The position numbers were made by a program, and so were the translations under genes. Below, one piece after another: positions 37,714-46,700 of a stretch of 64,000 nt of DNA. Numbering within the stretch: position 1 is the stretch's first letter; every line of letters begins with the position of its first letter. The stretch is from Casuarius casuarius (Eukaryota; Chordata; Aves; Casuariiformes; Casuariidae). Under the pieces are notes generated by a model, which saw nothing but the letters and a program-made list of their open reading frames with translations, did no database searches and was not told the DNA's origin. The stretch is taken from the NCBI GenBank assembly GCA_003342895.1, contig PTFA01000035.1, positions 186,001 through 250,000 of the forward strand, written 5' to 3'.

Positions 37714-40700
37714 GAGTTTTTAAGTCATAACAGTACCCATGCCACAGCAACATAATGGAAGTGAACGTTACTGTAATAGCCCCAGTTTTGCTACTGTATT
37801 ATTTTATTTGCATTTTCCCTCAAATGGTAGCCAAACACATTTTTCACCCTGACACAAACTTTTAGAACTGTATGTGCTATCATGTATTCCTAAAACCTCT
37901 AGAGTTTCTATCTTACCTCACAGACCAAAGAGCCAACTTCTTTAAACTGCTACGAATATTTACTGGTTTGGACCAAATACCTACTTTCCTTGTGCACACT
38001 GTGATCATAGGAAAGGAAAAATAAAGGACCATTTTTCTTCTCTTCATTAAAAGGACTTTAGGTAAGTGCAAAGAAGTTCCCTAAATTCTGGAGGCTCTTT
38101 CCAAAGCAGTGCATCAACAACTTTCAGAGACTTTTAAACCTGTTTATGCAAATCACTGCAGAAGCATCTTTTACCTTAACAGTATTTCCATTGAATTTTT
38201 GCAAGAAAGAAAAGCTCTGCAAGTTGTTTCAAAACGTCAGTTGTTCAAAACTGTAAAATCAAGTGCTAAGTTCAATTAGCCCATCTCTTCTATCATCTAA
38301 TTTTTCCAAAAGTTCACAACATATTCACGACATATTAGTTTCCCAACTTTCTTCAAAGACAAAGCAAAACAAAAACGCCCTCTACGGTGTCCACTAACAC
38401 CAGACTGCTTAAGAGCAAGATGCCTTCAATTGAAGCACTGTGTTATTCTGCTTAAAATGCCGACATTCAGATGTGGTTTCCAGAAATGTATTTATTTGCA
38501 TCTGTGCAGGTGTGCACACACACAGTTTAAATCAGTCCCTATAGTCCTTCCTTAGGTTAACAGTCTACTGTATATATATAATATATATATCTCCATGCAG
38601 CAACTTATATATTCTGCTAACAGCATGAAATATTTCAGTGGTGTCTATCTACAAAGAGACTTTTCAAATCCGAGGTTACCAAGCTGCAGAAAAATAAAGA
38701 TACAAATCAGCTAGAAATACTAGGACCAACACCAAAAGCCCATTTCTGCAAATACAATCAGTGAAACTCATCCCCCGTTCTCCTCCCATCTATCAGAAGA
38801 CAAACCACAGAGACTCAGACTGTGTGTATGTACTCAACTATTTCAGTAGGTCATCTTACAATAACCAGAAAATTTGTGAGTCCAATTTTAACCACTGATT
38901 TATGACAGCACTAAAACGGTCTTGGCTATAACACCCCATGCTGCAGGAGTTTAACAAGGTTATTTCCTTCCGTAAAAGCGGTAGACCTTTTACTCATCTC
39001 CTGTATTAATCACATTATCTCTACATACAAAATCCCAGCTGGAACACTGGACCCCCAGTTAAAAAAAAAAATCCTATTACTCCAACTCAGGCATTCCTAA
39101 ATTTGTTTTTCCCTGGGTACCATCAGCACGGAGAGAATAGTGATGTACAACACTAATGGAAGTGGCAGGTGGAGGAGTGACATTTAACTGTCTAAACAGC
39201 CTCTTCCTTCAACAGGAAAGCGGCAGATAACTAGATTTTCTTTACACTACTGCTGACGTGCACACTACCGTGTGCCTTATTATTTAGCTGTTTAGGAATA
39301 CCAGCTGTATTCAGGGACCCTAGAAACTCTCTGCTTAGGTGAAATAACTGAAATCCTTTGCTTTGCAGTACAAGAAATCTCTCATCTCCTCACAAAACTA
39401 GAAAGATGCTCGTGACTAAAAACACACTCTTGGAACTTAGCAAGACTGAACAGGACAGAAAACCCTGGAGTCAGACAACAGAAAATATTCTTAGAAGTTG
39501 TATACCAATGGGCAAGGAGAGGTACGCAGAGCAAGCAGACGTTTACAGTTATTAACAGGAATTAACACACCCTCTTCATTTTACTTTGCTTTTCACTCTG
39601 CTCTTACAGTTGTGAACAGCGTCGCTTTAAAAGTTGGTCCAAGCCTTCTCTGCTGGCATAAAAAATTGAGTGGAACACCAGTTTGAGACAGAGAGTTAAT
39701 TATTCAAGTAGGACACTTTACAAAGGCTTCCAAATACATACATTTGTGCATTTTCCTTCTCCTTATGCCACCACACTTAAAAGCGAGGACAACGCGGCGG
39801 GGGGAGGAAGAGGATCCTTCTATATCATTTAAGAATATTTCAAACAAAAGGCTTGCATATTCTGCTTCTTATTTAAATACCAAAAAATGTAGCTAATAAC
39901 CAATCCATTGATGATGTCGGTCTAAACTGAATATGGAAACAGGCTGGGGAGAGACATCCAAGTCTGACATTCAGCTATTTCCTGAACAATCTGGAACAGC
40001 AGAGACCTAATGCTTGCCAAGTATTTGGAAGATCTTTTTCCTAGAGAGTTATCAAGAATAAATTAAGATTCAGAGGTTAAGTTCTACCCTGATCAGGGAA
40101 AAAGCAGAAGCACATAGTGCACAATATAACCTTAACTACCTTTAGCTGTTTATGCATAAGAAAAAAGAAAATGAAGAGCACAAAAAGCGGAGCTGGACTA
40201 AAATGAGAGCAGTGATGATAGCTTTGCAAACCCTAGGATATAGCTAACTAGAAAACAACTCCCACAAGTAGATTTAGATTTCCCACAATTTTGAACGACG
40301 ACCAGTATTTCAAACGTAGCCATACATGCCCAGTTTCTAGGTGCAACGCCTCCCCACCCTGCTTCCAAGCCATCAGTCAAGCTCCCAGCACCGAACCTGC
40401 GTTCCAGTGCTGCAGCCTCATGCTCCCTCTCAGGCATCACCGTGTCTCCTCGCGACGCCCCGCCAGCCCCAGGAGACCTCCCTGACATTCGTGCAACATT
40501 CCCGCAGCATTCGGCAGGTCGGCAGCCACGCGGCTGAGGGGAATCAAGGAGCATTTCTGCTGACGGGGTCCTAAGGACACAACGCGGCTCGCGCGCTCTT
40601 GGCACTGCAGGAGTAACAGCAGCACAGAACAGTAAAAGCCTATTTTTAACTTTAAAGCAAGCCAACATGACTAAATACACAAAGGGAGCAGACCTACAAA

Positions 40701-43700
40701 ACAGCATGATGTCATCTGTATAAAGTCATTCTTCAGAGTGAAGGGGGGAAAAAAAGAGCTCTAAAAGCTTTAATCTGTTTCTCTTGCTTGCAAAGTCGCA
40801 GTTTGGAGTCAAGCTATAAACTAATAAATCCTACTCAGTCAGTGTGTCCAAATGACCCAGTGCACAGCGCCTAGGCTTGTAAAAAAACAAGCTGACAGAC
40901 TTTAGACTGATAAAATGAGGCAATATTTATAGACTGAGTGAATGAAATCACAGATTGAGGAATTTGACCACTGCTTATTATCTAGTTTCACAGTTTGATC
41001 CCCTCCTGACTGCCCACAGACTTCTGAAGACCAGGTCACTGCCGTTGCAAGGAGCATGCACTGGTGCTACCAAGCAGAAACATCAGCAGCGTCTTCCTTC
41101 AGACACCTCCACCGGGACACCTGAAATAGCTCTCCCACCGGTGGAAAGTTACAGCCACATTTTATGATTGCCATCCCTTTCGTAAATTTATTAACAGATG
41201 CTCAATGCAGGTAGAGTATAATACTTTGTACTTTTTTGCATCCTAACTCCTGAGCCTGCTTTTCTCCATTTTCTATCTTTAAACCAATTGCTGCTCAAGT
41301 CAAAAAGCCTGGGCTGAAAGAAAAGGCTGGTGTTAAATCAGTCTTACTTCTCCCCTTGGACTGGGAATTTGGATTGTCATTGCCATCACAAGCAGCAAAG
41401 ACTATGGAAGCTTTCATGTATTTCTGAGAGAGAGTCTCAAGCACTTTCACACTAAAGGTGTATTTTGTCAAATAATTCAGAGCTTTCTGTTGCCTTTTTT
41501 ATCTACTGACTAAGCTGAAACACAGAAAATGAATAAAGAAAAATTCGAAAGATACTTTAAAGAGGGGCACTCCCACACTCCCCATCCACACAGTCTTAGC
41601 ACAGGGCCCACGAAGCACAGGAACTACCAAACTTTGAAACAGATCAAAATACTGGATATCTTTCTAAGGTGTTTCAGACAGGCTTTGGTAGGAATGACAT
41701 ATTACAGGAGACATCGGCTTTGACTACCTGTAAGATGGGATTCAAGAAAGGCTAGAAAACTAGCCAGTCTAGTTAGACTAGCTAATTAGATGTAGCAGAC
41801 TCCTTCCCATTCAGGAAAATCCTCTTCTACTTTTTATGGAAGCAGAACTAAACATTCTAGGATTTTGTGTTCCAACAACTGTGATGGAGATCCTTTAGGC
41901 GGCAAGATTGCCCATACTTTTAGCATTTTGACTGATTTAAGGTTTAGATCAAGTTAGAGAATATCAGGTTAATCAAAGGGAGCAAGTTTGGTCCACAGTA
42001 GCAAGCTTCACACTCGCTGTGAGAGGAACCCAAAACCACAGACGAAGCCTTTTGGCCAGAGGCTAGACCCATATTCTTGTATACTGCCGCAGTACACTAG
42101 TCTAGTAACTGAATCCAGCACCATGAACTCAAATTGCAAACAGCTGCCTACCCAAAATTTCATCTTAGCAATATCTTCCAGTTATTTCAATGTAATAGTC
42201 ATGACACTACATCTTCTCCAGTCCAAAATTCAGACAACAGTTCATCTACACCCCAAAGTCTCAGCTGTATCAGGGACTGAATAATAGCACTATTTGTGCC
42301 AGCTACTATGTTAACAGAAGACTATTTACCTTCAGTATCACCCAAATAGAAGCACTGCAATCTGTTGTCCTTCATCTACCCTCTTCATGTCCCCATAAAA
42401 AAAATGAATAAGAAGAATTGACAACCTTCCTATAAATTCTAACTCCTGGGCATAGCATCAGCTTTATAAACAACGCACTGACAGTACTGAGCATCAGTCA
42501 GACCCCTTCAGTTAGAATTTACTCCTCCTGTGGCTCTCAGCTGAAACAACACCATCTCAAAATGAACAGCAGAAGAGGCTACCGGCATACTAACAAAACT
42601 GGAAGAACGGCCAACCAGCCCTTACCAGGGCAGCTTACAAGCATTGGTTATGTTTCCGTAACCAGCTTGACAATTTAAGCACATAAAGTTTAGAATCCTA
42701 AAAAAATCTGCAGACCTGCAGGACTGCATCGATCATCCCATGCTTTTCTTCCTCTGTAGGTACCAGAAGCCTTCAAATACAATATTGAAAATGAGATGTG
42801 TCAGTACATGATTCTTTGGTCAAGGAGACATTAATCTCTCATTTTCCTCAAATCCTTAACACTGACTTTACTCATGTCATGTCTTGGAAGTCAGTAGTAC
42901 TTGTGCTCCATTGGCAATAAAGAATACTGGAAATGCTGCTTCAGTGTTACCCTTGCATGCATGAAATCTTGAAATACCTCATTATCATTTTGGTTTGTTT
43001 GTTTTAAGCAGCATTACTTCTAAAATAATAATTCTAAATTTAGAAAGCACCAGCAGGAATGCATCAAAAACAGTCAGCGAAAGGAATTAACAGTCTAGCT
43101 GTACATTAACAGCTACAACTAAGAGATCAAAAAACTAAAATGACCATCCAGCTCTAACAAAATAACACTGAGATCCTAAACAATCTTGTATTTATTTCAG
43201 TCTGATAAAATCAGACGAGTGTGTACTCATGAAAGGTTTAGTAAAATTAGCTTAGCTTTTCAAACATCAGGAATGTTGTTAAGAACTAATTTGTACCAAT
43301 TTAAAGCCTACAGCACACCAAGAAATAAGAACCACTTAAGATAAGATAGTTGAAGAAAATTAAACTTTAAATAGATTTAAAAAATTATACTTAAGAGTTT
43401 CCAGCATCAACAGCATCCATTATCCCAGAGCTGATGATATGAACATAGTTTAAATGTTTATCCAATTGCAGTTGACAAATTAGAAATCATGGTTTCCTAA
43501 TGCACAAATTAGGAAACTATGTGCAGTTATCTTTTGGCATAGATAGTCATTTCATTGATTCTGCACACAATCTGTAGGTCTATCAAGTACAGAAATAATT
43601 TTCAATGAACTTCAGGTCATCAGAGCAGTAGAGTACAGAACACGAGACACTTCCCCTAACTTTTGCGTGCTGGAGCATCACCATTAGCAGCATTAGCAAT

Positions 43701-46700
43701 GATTATTGCAAGAACGACATCACTGACAGCAGTTTTTGACCCTCTAACAAGCTACACATCTCTTGCATATCACTATTTGAGAATCTCTGCCTTAAATGAT
43801 TAAAAATGAAGTTTCCAAAAATCTAATTTACTTCATCTTGCTGCAATATTTTTACGGGTCTATTTGCTAAACTGTGAAACTTAAAGACTGTGCATGACAC
43901 CTAGAAATGCTTCAAGTAGAAGCACCAACACCACGGTTTGAAAACCCTTGATGGAGCATTCTGTGAGGGAGTGCAAATACGTTGCAGATGGAAGAAGGAA
44001 CTTGAGATACTGAGGCACAGGATTTCCTTAGCTGACTATGCTTACTGCTGGTTACAATGAACTTTGTGTTACTCTAAGTGCATTCTGTAAATTCCCTGAT
44101 ACTTTTAACCTACACTATTTCCACACAACACATTCCGTTATAATCTGCTTTTTTAGAGCTTCTATTATTACTTTGTCTTTATTAAGTTGCAGAATCAGGA
44201 ACATTAAAGACTGGGGTTTTTTATTTGTTCATTTTCGGGATGAGGGTTGTGTTTTAATTGTTGCCATCTACAGCTCTCATGAGTTTTAGCTGGATTTTCA
44301 GCATGCTTGAAGATCAGGCAGGGGTGTCTCCTGCTCAGCGACAGTATATAGTATTAGCTGGCTGGTCTCAAAGAGCCTATCAGAAGAAACTGACTTTTTT
44401 TTTTCAGGTTCACATCTGCATTCTGGCTGTAAATGATGCATTTCAGTGTGCACCATCATAAATGTGATGACTTTGTAAGCACTCTGACACCACCATTAGA
44501 TTTGGCCACTTTGGAATGTAAAATAGAACTGGCAACACTGATCAGGTTTTTTTCCCCAATTCTCATTATGACCTGAAAAATTTTAGCTATTTCTTAAGAA
44601 GAAGGTAGAGAAAAACAGACTGGGCACACAATCATGCAGGCACACAAATATACATATGGTGACTTTCTTTTTCCAGTTCTACAATCCCCAGACTTTGAAG
44701 CAGTAACAGGAAAGATGGCAGGACATCACCTATGTGCCAAAGATGTTTTCATTGCCATCTCTATGGGTCACTAATGCATTCCCTGTCATTCATGTGAAAT
44801 GACCCAAATTTTGCCAATCATAAGCTTTCAAGAAAATACGCAGTTAAATGCTGTCCTGAAGAACAGGATTCCATCCAGACTCTGCCACAGATCTCTGGTA
44901 TGATGCCAGGCAAATCACTTAAAATCAACCTTTCAGGTGGTCATTACGCCATGGGTGATTAAACCAGGCCAATGCACAGAAAACTCAGACTACAAAACCA
45001 GTGCTTTGAAAATTTTCTTAGACCTAGCTAGGCTGCAAAATAAGCATTTCAAGTTCTCAAAATTCTGTCCTTACTCTTTTTGTCAAAGCTTTTCTTCAGC
45101 AGTGCTATCCGTAAAGTGAAGATAATGCAGTCCTGCACCACTTCAGTGAAACACATTAATACTGTAGTTACAAACACCATAAAAAGCCACAGAAGAAAAA
45201 ACTAATGCTTTTGTCTTAAGAGTAGGACTTGAATAGTATGCTATAACATGACCTGGCCATTTCAGCAATGAATTTAACTATTGCAAAATAGCAAACAGTT
45301 GCTCATTAAACCAGAGCGACCACCTCTAGATGAATCTTGTAGAGGAAATAGTAGGTAGATGTTTAATTAAGGACTGTATCATAATACATCAATGAAGAGG
45401 CCAAATGCTATTTCCAATCAGGTGAAAAATCCACAGCTCCTTTATTGGTCTTCAGAAAGGACTTTTGCAAAACATATAAATGAAAAGGAAAGGAATAATT
45501 AAAGGGGGGCAAAATAGAAGTCTAGTTTCATTAAGCAATAAAACTAAAGGTGCCTAACAAAAGCAAACAAACAAACCTGCAGCAAGTCTCAATGCAATGT
45601 GTAATTCTGCAAGATGAACAAAATCACAATCAGCAACTACAGCAGAAAATGAATTACTACTGAGGCTTTTTTTTTTTTAAACGCGTTCACGCACACACAC
45701 ACACACAAAATATATATATAAAAAGAATACAATATAAATATAAATACACAAAATATTCAGGTTTGATATCATCTCAATTTGTAGAGCTTATCCAGCATAG
45801 CCATCTGATTACATCATTACACCTGTCTTTCCCATGTTGTATTTATGCTGTGCCATGCTTATGAGAAGAAAAAAAGCTTGATGACTTCATGACTTCTTGC
45901 TTTCAATATTTTTTATTAATTCAGGACAGGTCAAACACATCAAGACTGCACTAGCTACATGATCACTATGAAGAGTCACTGAGCTTCCAGTGAAACATGT
46001 CCTTTATTAGTAGATTTTATTTCAGTGGAATAACCAAAATAAAAATTTAGCTTATCCATCCTTGTAGACTGTGCATAATTCACTCCAGAGCATTCTGCAA
46101 TTCATGTCATTACAGTCATGAAAGAACTATGCATCTCAAGGCACACTTTCTAAAAGCCACTATACCTTCTCACTTTTTTTTTTTTTTTTTTAAACACATA
46201 AGCTTGAGTGAAGTTTCTACAAGCAACACATATAAGGGGAAAGGAGGAATAACACAGGAAAATTAGATTTTAGAGGGCCCCAGTCTACTGGGGAGACCTT
46301 GAACTAAATATGATTTTTCCACATAAGAAAGCAGATGTATGATGCAATGTGTGAAACTTTTCTGAAGGTGGTAGCTTCAAGATCCATGAAGTGACATTTT
46401 TAGAAACAGTCAGCTCTCTAACGTTTAAGATTAGAAAAAATGATAATGGAAGCAATACAAAGCTAGTGCGGAGGACTCTTAAAAACATTAAGGGCACAGC
46501 CAAACACAATGAATCTGCTGACCTACATGAAGTTCAGTTTAGTACTTTAAACATAAGAACTAAGCAGGACAGTTTTTACAACAATCCAGCACTTTCAGGC
46601 AGAGCACACATTTACTCCCTGTTCAGCAGACAACAATCACTGTTGTGCATCAAGGATCATCACCCGCAGGGCAACACCACCACCTTCAGACGGGTATCTC

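Noticed and set aside
37926..37955. Possible 30-nt in-frame cassette in intron 1 ([10 protein letters not shown]) with donor GAG/GTAAGATAG
   Set aside because: Phase fits exons 1 and 2 and the donor is good, but the acceptor (ATTCGTAGCAG) has no pyrimidine tract. In a 22-kb intron such a match is expected by chance.
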